From: Thiomonas delicata
GTDB lineage: Bacteria; Pseudomonadota; Gammaproteobacteria; Burkholderiales; Burkholderiaceae_C
Direction of reading: 5' to 3'
NCBI RefSeq assembly: GCF_900088825.1
Contig: NZ_LT592171.1
Span: forward strand, 274,009-338,008
Length of the DNA stretch: 64,000 nt
The position numbers and the translations under genes are program-made. Below the pieces are notes generated by a model. That model was not told where the DNA came from and ran no database searches. It saw only the letters and a list, made by a program, of their open reading frames with translations. How positions within the stretch are numbered: the stretch's first letter is position 1; every line of letters starts with the position of its first letter. Positions 9,257 to 20,352 of this stretch are shown here, piece after piece.

Positions 9257-9378
9257 TAACTGGGTGTGCCGGGGATCGAACTGGCGCAGCCGGAGTGCTG
9301 ACTTAAAATAGAGGCCCAACAAGCAGTTGCCAAACGTTTTGTTGGAAGGCGCGACTCGATTTGCCGCGCCTTTTTTTT
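9257..9378 (+). ncRNA. candidate small RNA or attenuated leader upstream of lepA
   Basis: The segment between the promoter-like element and the terminator is about 120 bases and has no open reading frame of note. It can form a hairpin CCAACAA/TTGTTGG (9316-9322 with 9339-9345) directly before the terminator hairpin. An alternative pairing of CAAC (9317-9320) with GTTG (9326-9329) is possible. It may be a free small RNA ending at 9378, or a leader that controls read-through into lepA. No known RNA family is recognised. Confidence 0.4.
9347..9378 (+). terminator. intrinsic terminator before lepA
   Basis: A perfect 7-base stem AGGCGCG (9347-9353) pairs with CGCGCCT (9365-9371) across an 11-base loop and is followed by an eight-base T run (9371-9378). 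This is the clearest terminator in the window. It lies 118 bases before the lepA start, so it ends either the degP transcript or a separate short transcript. Confidence 0.85.
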
Positions 9379-9496
9379 GGCCTGCCCATTCAGCAAACCC
9401 ACACAAGGCCGCATCCGCGTTGCCAGTTCGCAGCTGGGGCGCGGTTTGCGCGATCCTTTCCGAGCCGAAGCGCGCCAGCGAGTCGAACACGAGCGC

Positions 9497-11287
<1,791 letters not shown>

Positions 11288-11306
11288 AACCACACACCCT
11301 GACCAC

Positions 11307-12230
11307 ATGGAAGCCCCAGCCGTCAATTTCACCCTGCTGCTTTTCATCCTCTTGCTCGTCACCGGCGCATTCTGGGTCGTCGAGAAATTCCGTTTTTCAC
11401 GTCAGCGCATCGCTGCCGCCAACGCGGCGGCGCACGCACTGCGCACTCGCCGCGAGGAGTTGGCCAAGCAGGGCATCGCGCCCGATGCCAGCCTGAGCGA
11501 CGAGAACATCGCCGCGGCGCGTGAAAACCTCTTGCGCCAGCCCTGGTGGCTGGAGTGGACGGCAGGACTGTTCCCGGTCATCGCCTTTGTGTTCTTGCTG
11601 CGTTCGTTCGTGGCCGAGCCGTTCAAGATTCCATCGGGCTCGATGGAGCCGACGCTGGTGCCGGGCGACCTGATCCTGGTCAACAAATTCATTTACGGCC
11701 TGCGTCTACCTCTGGTGCATGACCGCCTGACTTCCGGGGAGCAGCCGCAGCGCGGCAATGTGATCGTCTTTCGCTTGCCCAAGGACCCCGCCATCGACTA
11801 CATCAAACGCATCGTCGGGACACCCGGCGACACGGTGTCGTACGAGAACAAGCACTTGGTCATCAACGGGGTGCCGGTGGCCGAAAAACCCGATGGCGAG
11901 TGGTTCGACCCGAATTCGATGGTGTATTACCAGCAATACCAAGAGATGCTGGGCAAGACCCGGCATCGCATCCTGATCAACCCTCAGGCGCCTGCTTATG
12001 TCCTCGGCGGCCCGCCGGGCGATTTCCCGCACCGCGAGAATTGTCACTACAACACCGAAGGTTTCGTCTGCAAGGTTCCGCAAGGCATGTATTTCGTCAT
12101 GGGCGACAACCGCGATAATTCAGAGGACTCGCGCTATTGGGGTTTTGTCCCCGAACGCAATATCGTCGGAAAGGCCTTTTTCGTCTGGATGAATTTCGGG
12201 GGCCTGAAGAACATCGGCCCGATTCATTGA
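11307..12230 (+). CDS. lepB: signal peptidase I
   Basis: The 307-residue protein has two N-terminal membrane segments (about 8-24 and 84-101), then the periplasmic catalytic domain. The nucleophile is S112 in PSGSMEPTL and the general base is K167 in YIKRIVGTPGD. The box MGDNRDNSEDSRYWGF is also present. It cleaves signal peptides of Sec and Tat substrates, including RseB and the DegP-type protease encoded upstream. It lies directly behind lepA and ahead of a DUF4845 gene, rnc and era, a standard betaproteobacterial order. Confidence 0.97.
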   Translation: MEAPAVNFTLLLFILLLVTGAFWVVEKFRFSRQRIAAANAAAHALRTRREELAKQGIAPDASLSDENIAAARENLLRQPWWLEWTAGLFPVIAFVFLLRSFVAEPFKIPSGSMEPTLVPGDLILVNKFIYGLRLPLVHDRLTSGEQPQRGNVIVFRLPKDPAIDYIKRIVGTPGDTVSYENKHLVINGVPVAEKPDGEWFDPNSMVYYQQYQEMLGKTRHRILINPQAPAYVLGGPPGDFPHRENCHYNTEGFVCKVPQGMYFVMGDNRDNSEDSRYWGFVPERNIVGKAFFVWMNFGGLKNIGPIH

Positions 12231-12289
12231 GCGCAGAACCGTGGGGCGCAGATTCTTTCTGGTTTCGTATTTCCAATGAGGTGCTTTTC

Positions 12290-12640
12290 ATGACCCGTGC
12301 GACACAACAACGCGGCATCACCCTGATTGGTCTGCTTTTCTGGGGAGCCATCATTGCCTTCCTGGTGGTCGTCGGCATGCAGGCCGTGCCTGCCGTGCAG
12401 GAATCCTTTGCCATCCAGCGCGCCGTGGACAAGGCCGCCAAAGCAGGTCCCACCGTGGGCGACATTCGCACCGCTTTCGACAAGACGGCTTCGGTCGACT
12501 ACATCAGCACATTGAGCGGCAAGGATCTGGATATCACCAAGGTCAACGGCCAAGTGGTCGTGTCCTATGCCTATAACAAGGAAATCCACCTGTTCGGCCC
12601 CGCTTACCTGTTGCTGAAGTTCGCAGGCAAATCTCACTGA
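12290..12640 (+). CDS. DUF4845 family membrane protein
   Basis: A 116-residue protein from ATG 12290, which has GAGG a few bases upstream. It begins MTRATQQRGITLIGLLFW, a pilin-like N-terminus with one membrane helix (about residues 10-30), followed by a soluble domain with GKDLDITKVNGQ and a YNKEIHLFGPAYLLLKF end. The family (DUF4845) is commonly encoded between lepB and rnc in beta- and gammaproteobacteria; its function is not known to me. The gap to lepB is 59 bases and to rnc 53 bases. Confidence 0.8.
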   Translation: MTRATQQRGITLIGLLFWGAIIAFLVVVGMQAVPAVQESFAIQRAVDKAAKAGPTVGDIRTAFDKTASVDYISTLSGKDLDITKVNGQVVVSYAYNKEIHLFGPAYLLLKFAGKSH

Positions 12641-12693
12641 ACGCGCCGCACAGCAGCGCGCATTTCTGTTCGACCGAGCTTCGACCCAATCGC

Positions 12694-13416
12694 GTGTCTT
12701 CCTATTCCGACTTGCAGGCGCGTCTGCACTACGTGTTTCATGATCAGGCTTTGCTGCGGCAGGCGCTCACACACCGCAGTTTCGGCGCCACGAACAACGA
12801 GCGGCTCGAATTCATCGGCGATTCGGTGCTGAACCTGGCGGTTGCTTCGCTGCTGTATGCCGAGGGCGAACCCAGCGAAGGCCAGTTGTCTTATCTGCGC
12901 GCCAGTCTCGTGCGCGAGGAAACCCTGGCCAGTCTGGCGCAAGAACTCGGTATCGGGGACTGTATCCGGCTGGGAGAGGGCGAACTGCGCAGCGGCGGCA
13001 GCGCGCGGCCTTCCATTCTCGCCGACGCGCTCGAAGCCGTGATGGGCGCCGTCTATCTGGATGGCGGTTTCGACGCGGCGCAGGAACTGGCAGGGCGTCT
13101 GTACCGCGACAGGCTACGCGCCCTGGATACGCGGGCCAGCGCCAAGGACGCCAAGACACGCTTGCAGGAGATCCTGCAGGGCCGCAAGCTCAAAGTGCCC
13201 GCATATGCCGTCACGGCGATCAGCGGCCCGGCGCATCAGCAGCTGTTTCGGGTGCGGTGCGAGGTCGCGGAACTGGGCATGCAGACGCATGGCGAGGGGT
13301 CCAGCCGGCGCGCTGCCGAGCAGCAGGCGGCCGAACACATGATCGTGCAGTTGCAGGCTCATCACAGGACTGCGCGCAAGCCGAGCCGTCTTGGCACCTC
13401 ACCGCAGGAGTCGTGA
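12694..13416 (+). CDS. rnc: ribonuclease III
   Basis: It begins at GTG 12694 and gives 240 residues. The RNase III signature [14 protein letters not shown] is at about residues 33-46, and the second acidic site lies in [19 protein letters not shown] double-stranded RNA binding domain follows ([15 protein letters not shown] and [17 protein letters not shown]). The enzyme processes rRNA precursors and other duplex RNA. Its stop overlaps an in-frame GTG of era and is followed closely by the era ATG, so rnc-era-recO form one unit as in many proteobacteria. Confidence 0.97.
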   Translation: MSSYSDLQARLHYVFHDQALLRQALTHRSFGATNNERLEFIGDSVLNLAVASLLYAEGEPSEGQLSYLRASLVREETLASLAQELGIGDCIRLGEGELRSGGSARPSILADALEAVMGAVYLDGGFDAAQELAGRLYRDRLRALDTRASAKDAKTRLQEILQGRKLKVPAYAVTAISGPAHQQLFRVRCEVAELGMQTHGEGSSRRAAEQQAAEHMIVQLQAHHRTARKPSRLGTSPQES

Positions 13417-13418
13417 AC

Positions 13419-14339
13419 ATGAATGGCACGCCGGCTGAAGACTTGCACCCGCCGGGGGTCAAGCGTTTCGGCACCATCGCCATCGTCGGGCGGCCGAACG
13501 TGGGTAAATCCACGCTGCTGAACTCGCTGGTCGGACAGAAAATCAGTATCACATCCGACAAGGCCCAGACCACGCGTCACCGCCTTCTGGGCCTGCTCAC
13601 GGAGGGGCCGGTGCAATTCGCTTTCGTCGATACGCCGGGCTTTCAGTTGCGCCATACCCGCGCGCTCAACCGCGCGATGAACCGGACCGTCACCGCGGCC
13701 CTGGCCGAGGTGGACCTGGTCTTGTGGGTGGTCGAGGCCGGTCAGCTCAACGCCGACGATGCGCGCGTGGGCGCGCTCATCCCGCCAGGAAAGCCCACGA
13801 TACTCGTGGCCAACAAGCTCGACCGCGTGCATTCGCGCGAGCGCCTCCTGCCCTGGCTGCAAGGGCTTGGAGCGAACAAGGCATTGACTGAAATCGTGCC
13901 GCTGTCGGCGCGCAAGCCGGCCGATGCGAAGCGTTTGCTGGGCATCATCGCCCCCTATCTTCCCGAGGGGGACTGGGGCTATGACGCCGAAGCTCTGACC
14001 GACCGCAGCGAGCGCTTTCTGGCGGCGGAGATTCTGCGCGAGAAGCTGTTCCGCCTCACGGGCGACGAACTGCCCTATAGCAGCGCGGTCCTGATCGAGC
14101 GCTTTGAGGAGGAGGGCACGTTGCGCCGTATCGCGGCGGCCATCGTCGTCGAGCGCGATGGTCACAAGGCCATGGTCATCGGAGCCGGTGGCGAGCGCCT
14201 CAAGCGCATCAGCACCGAGGCACGCCTGGAAATGCAGCGCCTGTTCGACGCGCCGGTCTTTCTCGAGGTTTGGGTCAAGACCCGTTCGGGCTGGGCGGAC
14301 GACCAGCGCGCCGTGCGAGCCTTCGGCTACGAAGACTAG
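13419..14339 (+). CDS. era: GTPase Era
   Basis: I use ATG 13419, eight bases after GCAGGAG; a GTG at 13413 is too close to that site. The product has 306 residues. GTPase motifs are GRPNVGKST (G1), DTPGF (G3) and NKLD (G4). The C-terminal KH domain carries [17 protein letters not shown]. Era binds the 3' end of 16S rRNA and supports 30S maturation. The rnc-era-recO order agrees with the assignment. Confidence 0.97.
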   Translation: MNGTPAEDLHPPGVKRFGTIAIVGRPNVGKSTLLNSLVGQKISITSDKAQTTRHRLLGLLTEGPVQFAFVDTPGFQLRHTRALNRAMNRTVTAALAEVDLVLWVVEAGQLNADDARVGALIPPGKPTILVANKLDRVHSRERLLPWLQGLGANKALTEIVPLSARKPADAKRLLGIIAPYLPEGDWGYDAEALTDRSERFLAAEILREKLFRLTGDELPYSSAVLIERFEEEGTLRRIAAAIVVERDGHKAMVIGAGGERLKRISTEARLEMQRLFDAPVFLEVWVKTRSGWADDQRAVRAFGYED

Positions 14340-14395
14340 GTCCAGGCCTGAACGCACAGCCCGGTTGCGGCGCCCCCCAGCCTTCGACACGCATC

Positions 14396-15241
14396 ATGGA
14401 GACGCAGGCCATGCCGAATTCGCCGCCGGCGGCGCCGTCGGCCTTCATGCACGCCGCGCCCGACGCGCGCGCGGCAAGTCCGCGTAAACGACCGGTCGCT
14501 GCTCGCATCGAACGCGCGCACGATGAGCCGGCTTATGTGCTGCACGCCCATCCCTGGAAGGAAACAAGCCTGATCCTGGACGTGTTCAGTCGTCACCACG
14601 GACGGGTGGCATTGGTGGCCAAGGGCGCGAAACGACCCACGTCGCAGCTTCGTACCGTGTTGCTGGGTTTTCAGCCGTTCACGGCGAGCTGGAGCGGGCG
14701 CGGCGAGGTTCGCACGCTCACGCGCGCCGAGTGGAGCGGCGGCGTGGCGCCGCTGGCCGGCCTGCCGCTGCTTTGCGGTTTCTACTTCAACGAATTGCTG
14801 GTGCGTTTGCTTGCGCGCGAAGATGCGCACGAAGCCCTGTTCGACGCGTATCACGCCGCCGTGGCGCAACTGGGGGCGGACCCGCATGGCTTGGCCGCCG
14901 GGGTGGAGCCCATGCTGCGTCGATTCGAGATCAGCCTGCTGCGCGAACTCGGCTACCTGCCGCCGCTGGACCGCGAGAGCCAGTCCGATGCGCGTGTCAA
15001 CGTCGAGGCCCGTTATCGGGTCGATCCACAGCTGGGTGTGCTGCCATGGCGTGCGGATCAGGATGGCGGCGCGGTCAGCGTCTATGGCGGTGCCCACCTG
15101 TTGGCCATCGAGTCTGGAGATTGGTCGCAGCCGGGCGCGGCGCGCGCGGCCAAGACCTTGATGCGCGAACTGCTTCACTATCATCTCGGCACACAGCCGC
15201 TGCGTACGCGTCAGTTGCTGATCGACCTCCATCAGCTATGA
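14396..15241 (+). CDS. recO: DNA repair protein RecO
   Basis: The product has 281 residues from ATG 14396, or 276 from ATG 14411, which has GGAG nine bases upstream; I cannot decide between them. An alanine/proline-rich extension of about 40 residues precedes the OB-fold, which starts at PAYVLHAHPWKETSLILDVF. Then come AKGAKRPTSQLR and the helical part with FYFNELLVRLLARED. RecO loads RecA onto SSB-coated DNA with RecR. The stop overlaps the pdxJ start as ATGA (15238-15241). Confidence 0.92.
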   Translation: METQAMPNSPPAAPSAFMHAAPDARAASPRKRPVAARIERAHDEPAYVLHAHPWKETSLILDVFSRHHGRVALVAKGAKRPTSQLRTVLLGFQPFTASWSGRGEVRTLTRAEWSGGVAPLAGLPLLCGFYFNELLVRLLAREDAHEALFDAYHAAVAQLGADPHGLAAGVEPMLRRFEISLLRELGYLPPLDRESQSDARVNVEARYRVDPQLGVLPWRADQDGGAVSVYGGAHLLAIESGDWSQPGAARAAKTLMRELLHYHLGTQPLRTRQLLIDLHQL

Positions 15242-16023
15242 ATCCTCTTGTCAGCGGCGTTGCACCGGGCCCCTTGCTGGGCGTGAACATCGACCATATC
15301 GCCACGCTGCGCAATGCCAGGGGCGGCAGCTTTCCCGACCCGGTGCACGCGGCGCAGGTGGCTGTGGACGGCGGTGCCGACATCATCACGTTCCATCTGC
15401 GCGAAGACCGCCGCCATATCCGCGATGCCGATGTCCAGCGCATCAAGGCCGACATCCGCGTGCCGTTGAATTTCGAATCCGCAGTGACCGACGAGATGCT
15501 CGGCATCATCGAGCGCATTCGTCCGCAGATGGTCTGTCTGGTCCCGGAGCGGCGCCAGGAAATCACCACCGAGGGCGGCCTCGATGTCGCAGGACAGCTC
15601 GAGCGCGTGCGCAACGCTTGCGCGCGGCTGGGCGCGATCGGCTGCAGGGTGTCGCTGTTCATCGAGGCCAGCCCCGTTCAGATCGAAGCCTCGGCACGCG
15701 CCGGCGCGCCTTGCGTCGAATTGCATACGGGCGCTTACGCCAATGCTTGCGAGGCCGGGGATGATGCGCTCGCCCAGGCAGAGTTGCGGCGCCTTCATGC
15801 GGGCATCGAAGTGGCTCGCGGCCTGGGCCTGCAGACCAATGCCGGACATGGGCTCACGCTGGCCAGCACGCCGCAGATTGCTGCGATGGGGCAGGTGAGC
15901 GAACTCCATATCGGCCATGCCCTGGTTGGCCACGCCCTGTTCGTCGGCATGGCGCAGTCCGTGCGCGATTTCAAGGCCGTCATCGCACGCGCCGCCGCAC
16001 CGGCTCTGACCGCCAGGCCATGA
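15238..16023 (+). CDS. pdxJ: pyridoxine 5'-phosphate synthase
   Basis: A 261-residue protein of normal PdxJ length. It has GVNIDHIATLRNARGG near the start, DIITFHLREDRRHI, LNFE, CLVPERRQEITTEGGLD, ELHTGAYA and NAGHGLT, the characteristic blocks of the TIM barrel. PdxJ condenses 1-deoxyxylulose 5-phosphate with 3-amino-2-oxopropyl phosphate. The product feeds pyridoxal phosphate enzymes such as HemL in this window. It overlaps recO upstream and acpS downstream (ATGA, 16020-16023), the common recO-pdxJ-acpS arrangement. Confidence 0.97.
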   Translation: MNPLVSGVAPGPLLGVNIDHIATLRNARGGSFPDPVHAAQVAVDGGADIITFHLREDRRHIRDADVQRIKADIRVPLNFESAVTDEMLGIIERIRPQMVCLVPERRQEITTEGGLDVAGQLERVRNACARLGAIGCRVSLFIEASPVQIEASARAGAPCVELHTGAYANACEAGDDALAQAELRRLHAGIEVARGLGLQTNAGHGLTLASTPQIAAMGQVSELHIGHALVGHALFVGMAQSVRDFKAVIARAAAPALTARP

Positions 16024-16427
16024 GCCGCGTCTTCGGCATCGGCACCGATATCTGCGACATCGCCCGCATCCGCGCCGCTTGGCAGCGTCACGGCTTGCGT
16101 TTCGCGCAACGCATTCTCGGCGAGCGGGAACTCGAGGTCTTCACGCTGCGGCAATCGCTCGCCGCGATGCGCGGCGAGCGTTATCTGGCAACCCGCTTTG
16201 CCGCCAAGGAGGCATTTTCCAAGGCCATCGGGCTGGGCATTCATGCCCCGATGACCTGGAGCTCCTGCCAAATCCTCAACGCCGAGGCCGGGCGCCCGCA
16301 TATCGCGCTGAGCGGCGAGTTGGCTCGCTGGTGCGAGGCACGCAGCCTGCGTTTTCATGTGTCCGTGTCGGACGAAGTGCTCACGGCCGTGGCCTTCGTC
16401 GTCGCGGAGTCGGATCATCTCAACTGA
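16020..16427 (+). CDS. acpS: holo-ACP synthase
   Basis: A 135-residue 4'-phosphopantetheinyl transferase. It shows GIGTDICDIARI at the N-terminus (metal-binding Asp) and the ATRFAAKEAFSKAIG block carrying the conserved Glu and Lys. It transfers phosphopantetheine from CoA to S37 of the ACP encoded at 3208-3447. It starts within a 4-base overlap with pdxJ, and nagZ starts 17 bases after its stop. Confidence 0.96.
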   Translation: MSRVFGIGTDICDIARIRAAWQRHGLRFAQRILGERELEVFTLRQSLAAMRGERYLATRFAAKEAFSKAIGLGIHAPMTWSSCQILNAEAGRPHIALSGELARWCEARSLRFHVSVSDEVLTAVAFVVAESDHLN

Positions 16428-16443
16428 AGCGCGCGACCAGACG

Positions 16444-17514
16444 ATGCCACCTGTTCCCCTTGCCGTGCACCCCCTGATCATCGACGTCGCCGGCACCAAA
16501 CTCGGCAGCCATGAGCGCCGCCGCCTCAAAAGACCCGGGGTCGGCGGCGTCATCCTGTTTTCCCGCAACTGGGCATCCCGCGAGCAGTTGGCCGGCCTCA
16601 TCGCGTCCATCAAGTCCGTGCGGCCTGATCTGTTGGTCGCCGTGGATCAGGAGGGCGGGCGGGTGCAGCGCTTTCGCGAGGACGGCTTCACCGTCTTGCC
16701 CCCCATGGCCGAACTCGGTCGTTTGTGGATGCGCGACGCGATGCGCGCGGTACGGGCCGCGACGGCGTGCGGCTATGTCATGGGGGCCGAGTTGCGCGCC
16801 TGCGGCGTGGATTTGAGTTTCGCCCCCGTGCTCGACCTGGACTGGGGACGCTCCGGGGTTGTCGGCAACCGCGCCTTCCATGCCGACGCGCGCGTGGTCA
16901 GCGTGCTCGCGCAAAGCCTGATCTCGGGCATGCGGCGTGCCGGGTTGGCGCATTGTGCGAAGCACTTCCCAGGCCACGGCTGGGCCAATGCCGATTCGCA
17001 TGTCGACGCGCCGCGGGACACACGTGGTCTTCGAACGATCCTGGAACACGACGCCGCGCCATACGATTGGCTGCGCCACAGCCTGCTGGCCGTGATGCCG
17101 GCGCATGTGGTGTACCCGAAGGTCGATACGCTGCCCGCCGGTTTCAGCAGGCGCTGGCTGCAGGAGATTTTGCGCGATCGGCTGGGCTTCACGGGCGCCA
17201 TTTTCAGCGACGATCTGAATATGCAGGGTGCGCGCGCGGCCGCCCCAGGTGACACGGCTGCGGTGCTGATGGCCCTGAACGCCGGCTGCGATCTGGCCTT
17301 GTTGTGCAACCGCAGCCCGCTCGAGCAAGGCCGCTCCCTCGATGTCGTGCTGCAGGGTTTGGAGGAGGCGCTGGAGTCGGGTCATTGGCAGCCCGATCCA
17401 TCTAGCGAGCACAGACGTCTGGCCTTATTGGCGTCGTATCCGCCGGTTCCATGGGACGCATGGATGCGCAGCGCCGAATACGTCAGCGCACTGCAGGACC
17501 TCACTCGGATCTGA
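16444..17514 (+). CDS. nagZ: beta-N-acetylhexosaminidase (cytosolic, GH3)
   Basis: From ATG 16444 the protein has 356 residues. GH3 NagZ features are VAVDQEGGRVQRF, the NagZ histidine motif AKHFPGHG, PAHVVYP, and the nucleophile region IFSDDLNMQGA. There is no signal peptide, as expected. NagZ removes N-acetylglucosamine from anhydromuropeptides during cell-wall recycling. The mpl gene of the same recycling route is at 36727-38109. It is the last gene of the plus-strand series and converges on the DUF3426 gene. Confidence 0.95.
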   Translation: MPPVPLAVHPLIIDVAGTKLGSHERRRLKRPGVGGVILFSRNWASREQLAGLIASIKSVRPDLLVAVDQEGGRVQRFREDGFTVLPPMAELGRLWMRDAMRAVRAATACGYVMGAELRACGVDLSFAPVLDLDWGRSGVVGNRAFHADARVVSVLAQSLISGMRRAGLAHCAKHFPGHGWANADSHVDAPRDTRGLRTILEHDAAPYDWLRHSLLAVMPAHVVYPKVDTLPAGFSRRWLQEILRDRLGFTGAIFSDDLNMQGARAAAPGDTAAVLMALNAGCDLALLCNRSPLEQGRSLDVVLQGLEEALESGHWQPDPSSEHRRLALLASYPPVPWDAWMRSAEYVSALQDLTRI

Positions 17515-17597
17515 ATGGCGTCCGGCTCGCCAAGGGGACGAGCCTCCGCGGCCCGGTAAACGTCCGGGTGCAGCGGTGCGCAGCAGCGATCAGCAAA

Positions 17598-19298
17598 TTA
17601 AGGATAGAAGGCGTACAGCGTGTAGCCGCTGGCCTCGCCTGCGTTCAAATCCAGATTGAGCCGTATGTTCAATTCGGCGCCCGGAGCCAGGCCGCCCAGC
17701 ATCTGTTGCCGTATTGCGCCGGCATGCGCTGGGCGCGTGACGAGTGCGAGGTATTGAGCAGGTTCGATCACCTTGCGTACCACGATCTGTTCCTGCTGTC
17801 CCGTGAGTGTGAGTTCCAGGGCCGGATAGGCGACGGCCTCGGAACTTCGATTGCGCAACGTCGCGGTCAGCAGCAGGTGGCCGTCCGTCGCAGGCGACAT
17901 GGCCGACGTGTCGATGACAAGGTCCTGCGGCCTGCGCGGCGCAGCCAGCGTGCAGCCGGCCAGCCGGCAGAGCTGGGTCAAAGCGGGGCGGGTCTGCGGC
18001 CAGCGCGAGGCGAGGGCGTTGCGCCAGGTCCATGCCGCCTGTACACCGCCCAAGGCGAGGAGCAGGACGGCGCACAGACCGAGCACTGCGCGGACGGCGG
18101 GCCGCTGCCAGCGTTCCTGGGCGCGCGCCTGGCGCAGGAACTGCGGTTCGGGCAATGTCGCGGACTCAGTTTCCGTTTTGACCGTAGCTTCGTGGTCGAA
18201 CAGGGGTAAGGCCGGGCCGGGCTCCTTTCCGCTGTGTGGCGCTGCGGCGGCAGCTTCAAGGGGGCTTGCAGCCGAATCCTGAGGTTCGGACTCGAATTGG
18301 TAGTGCAGAACGGCACCGAGATCGAACTCGGAGTCGCTCTCCTCTTGCGCATGATTCTCGACCGGCGGCGATGCGGGGGCGGCGGCCTCAACGGTATCCC
18401 GAGCGGTTTTCGCCACTGGCAGCGGGCGGGCCGGTTTTTCGGCGGCCGGATTCGTCTCGATGGCCTCGGTCCAGGCTGGGTCTGCCTTGCCGTCGTGGGA
18501 TTGCGCGTCCGCCAGCCACGCGTCTTCGAGCGCGGCACGAAAGCGTTCTGCCTCGACCCTCGCCGGCTCACCCATGGCGGGGCCCGCGTCGTCGCCACGC
18601 AAAGCGGCCTCGGCCTCGGGGGAGAACGTGGCAAGATCGATGTCCAGAGAGTCGGGCTGTGGAAGATCGGATCGAGCCTGCGGTGCAGGCTGCGCTTGAC
18701 GCAGTTCGGGAATCCCCGCGGGCAACGTGGCGTCCAGGCTGGTGGCCAGATCGAACGCTTCGGCGCCAGGCGGCAGCGGTGCCGGATCATCCGGAAAGCC
18801 ATCCGAATCCTCGAGGCCGCCCGCGTGGGTGGCCGCCGCGTCGGGCTGCTGCACGGGGGGCGCCGCCTTGAGGCTGGCGGGGCCCACGGCCGCGCGTGCC
18901 GGATTCGGCGCTGCGTCGGCTGCAACGCCAGCCATGGGTTTGGGCGGCGCATAGGCAAAAGCGCCTGTTGTCCAGATCGGCTTCGGCCCTGTCTCCGTCT
19001 TCGGGGGTTGAGCAGGGATGGGGTTCGGGCGTGTCTCGGACGTTTCCGAAACCACGTCGGCCTGCGTGGCGACGGAAGAGGGTTGCGTGCCAGGCCAGCC
19101 ACCGGTTGCGGCCGCTGGAACTCCAGCCGGGTGATTGGGTTCGGGGGGTGGGGTGGATGCAAGCTCGAAGCGGTGATCCGCAGCATTGAACGCTTCACCG
19201 CAACGCCCACAGCGCGCCCAGCCACGGTGCAACAAAAGCTGATCACGCACCAGCTTGAACGTGGTGCCGCAGTGCGGGCAGCGGGTGGCGAGTGGCAT
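17598..19298 (-). CDS. zinc-ribbon and DUF3426 domain membrane protein
   Basis: From ATG at 19298 the product has 566 residues; a TTG nine bases earlier is a less likely start. The N-terminus is an MJ0042-type zinc ribbon with C7-x2-C10 and C30-x2-C33. A low-complexity linker of about 350 residues, rich in Pro, Ala and Glu, follows. There is one membrane helix near residues 402-425 and then a DUF3426 domain. The family is typical of betaproteobacteria beside prmA; its function is unknown to me. A TATACT element (19307-19312) lies eight bases before the ATG, so the mRNA may be leaderless. Confidence 0.82.
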   Translation of the reverse strand: MPLATRCPHCGTTFKLVRDQLLLHRGWARCGRCGEAFNAADHRFELASTPPPEPNHPAGVPAAATGGWPGTQPSSVATQADVVSETSETRPNPIPAQPPKTETGPKPIWTTGAFAYAPPKPMAGVAADAAPNPARAAVGPASLKAAPPVQQPDAAATHAGGLEDSDGFPDDPAPLPPGAEAFDLATSLDATLPAGIPELRQAQPAPQARSDLPQPDSLDIDLATFSPEAEAALRGDDAGPAMGEPARVEAERFRAALEDAWLADAQSHDGKADPAWTEAIETNPAAEKPARPLPVAKTARDTVEAAAPASPPVENHAQEESDSEFDLGAVLHYQFESEPQDSAASPLEAAAAAPHSGKEPGPALPLFDHEATVKTETESATLPEPQFLRQARAQERWQRPAVRAVLGLCAVLLLALGGVQAAWTWRNALASRWPQTRPALTQLCRLAGCTLAAPRRPQDLVIDTSAMSPATDGHLLLTATLRNRSSEAVAYPALELTLTGQQEQIVVRKVIEPAQYLALVTRPAHAGAIRQQMLGGLAPGAELNIRLNLDLNAGEASGYTLYAFYP

Positions 19299-19391
19299 GG
19301 CGCACAAGTATAAAAGTCAGGGCGCCGGGATCATGGGTCAAGGCGGCGAACCCCATGCGTGGCCTTGCGGCCGCTGGGGGCGGTGGGCAAG

Positions 19392-20300
19392 TCAGGGTCG
19401 GGCATACGTGGTTCCGGCCAGACAGACCCAACCGTCTTGCTCGGCATGCACATGCAAGTTGGCATAGGGCGCATAGACTTGGATGAGTTCTTCAGCCTGC
19501 CGGTCGAGGATGCCTGACAGAACGAGCCGGCCCGCGGGTTTGACGCGGGCCGAGAGCATCGGCGCCAACAGCTTGAGCGGTGCCGCGAGGATGTTGGCCA
19601 GCACCACGTCGAAGCGTTGCTCGGGCAGCATGTCGACATGGCAGCAATGCGCCAGCTCGACGCCATTGGCCTGCGCATTGGCTTGGCTTGCGCGTACGGC
19701 GTCGGGGTCGATATCCACCGCGCTGACGCTGCGTGCCTTGAGCAAGCCCGCGGCGATGGCGAGAATGCCCGAGCCGCAACCATAGTCCAGCAGATCCCGC
19801 CCGTTCCATGGGGACTGTTGCACCAGCCAGCCCAGGCAGAGCTGGGTGGTCGGGTGGGTGCCGGTGCCGAAGGCCAGGCCCGGGTCGAGCTGGATGACCA
19901 GCGGTGCGTTCTCGGGCGCGCTGTGCCAGCTTGGCACGATCCACAGCCTGCCTTCGATGCACACCGGCTGAAACTGGGATTGCGTCAGGCGAACCCAGTC
20001 TTGCTCAGGGACGTCCGTTTGCTGCACACCGGCGAGGTCGTTCAGCAGCCCGGTACCGAGCAGGGCGAGCAAAGCGGCATCGGCTTGCGCTTCGGTGCTG
20101 AACAAGGCGTGCACCAGGCTGTGCTGCCACGCGCTCCGTGGCGCAGGCAGGCCCGGCTCGCCGAACAGGGCTTGCTCCGCCTCGGTTCCTGCTTCACGGT
20201 CCTCGACCGAAACGCTGAGGGCGTCCAGTTCCATCAGTGCATCGGACAGTGCCTCGGCCCGCGCGTCGTCGGCGGGGATGGTGACTTCACGGTAGGGCAT
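19392..20300 (-). CDS. prmA: ribosomal protein L11 methyltransferase
   Basis: From ATG at 20300 the product has 302 residues, the family size; the open frame extends upstream into the accC end. The start is MPYREVTIPADD. The SAM-binding motif LDYGCGSGILAIAAG and the NILAAPLKLLAP motif are present, with GLAFGTGTHPTTQLCL before them. PrmA methylates ribosomal protein L11 in the cytosol. It follows accC by 52 bases on the same strand, the common Burkholderiales order accB-accC-prmA-DUF3426. Confidence 0.95.
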   Translation of the reverse strand: MPYREVTIPADDARAEALSDALMELDALSVSVEDREAGTEAEQALFGEPGLPAPRSAWQHSLVHALFSTEAQADAALLALLGTGLLNDLAGVQQTDVPEQDWVRLTQSQFQPVCIEGRLWIVPSWHSAPENAPLVIQLDPGLAFGTGTHPTTQLCLGWLVQQSPWNGRDLLDYGCGSGILAIAAGLLKARSVSAVDIDPDAVRASQANAQANGVELAHCCHVDMLPEQRFDVVLANILAAPLKLLAPMLSARVKPAGRLVLSGILDRQAEELIQVYAPYANLHVHAEQDGWVCLAGTTYARP

Positions 20301-20352
20301 GGTTGCGTGCCGGGGCTGGGCGGGCTGGAACTGGGCGGACGAACGCATCCAC

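Noticed and set aside
9258-9300. A stretch resembling the 3' half of a tRNA on the minus strand (GATCGAAC and nearby bases)
   Set aside because: The T stem does not pair and no acceptor or anticodon arm can be drawn, so no tRNA or clear relic is supported.
17552-17568. Hairpin CCCGG/CCGGG between convergent nagZ and the DUF3426 gene as a terminator
   Set aside because: The stem is only five pairs and there is no T run on either strand.
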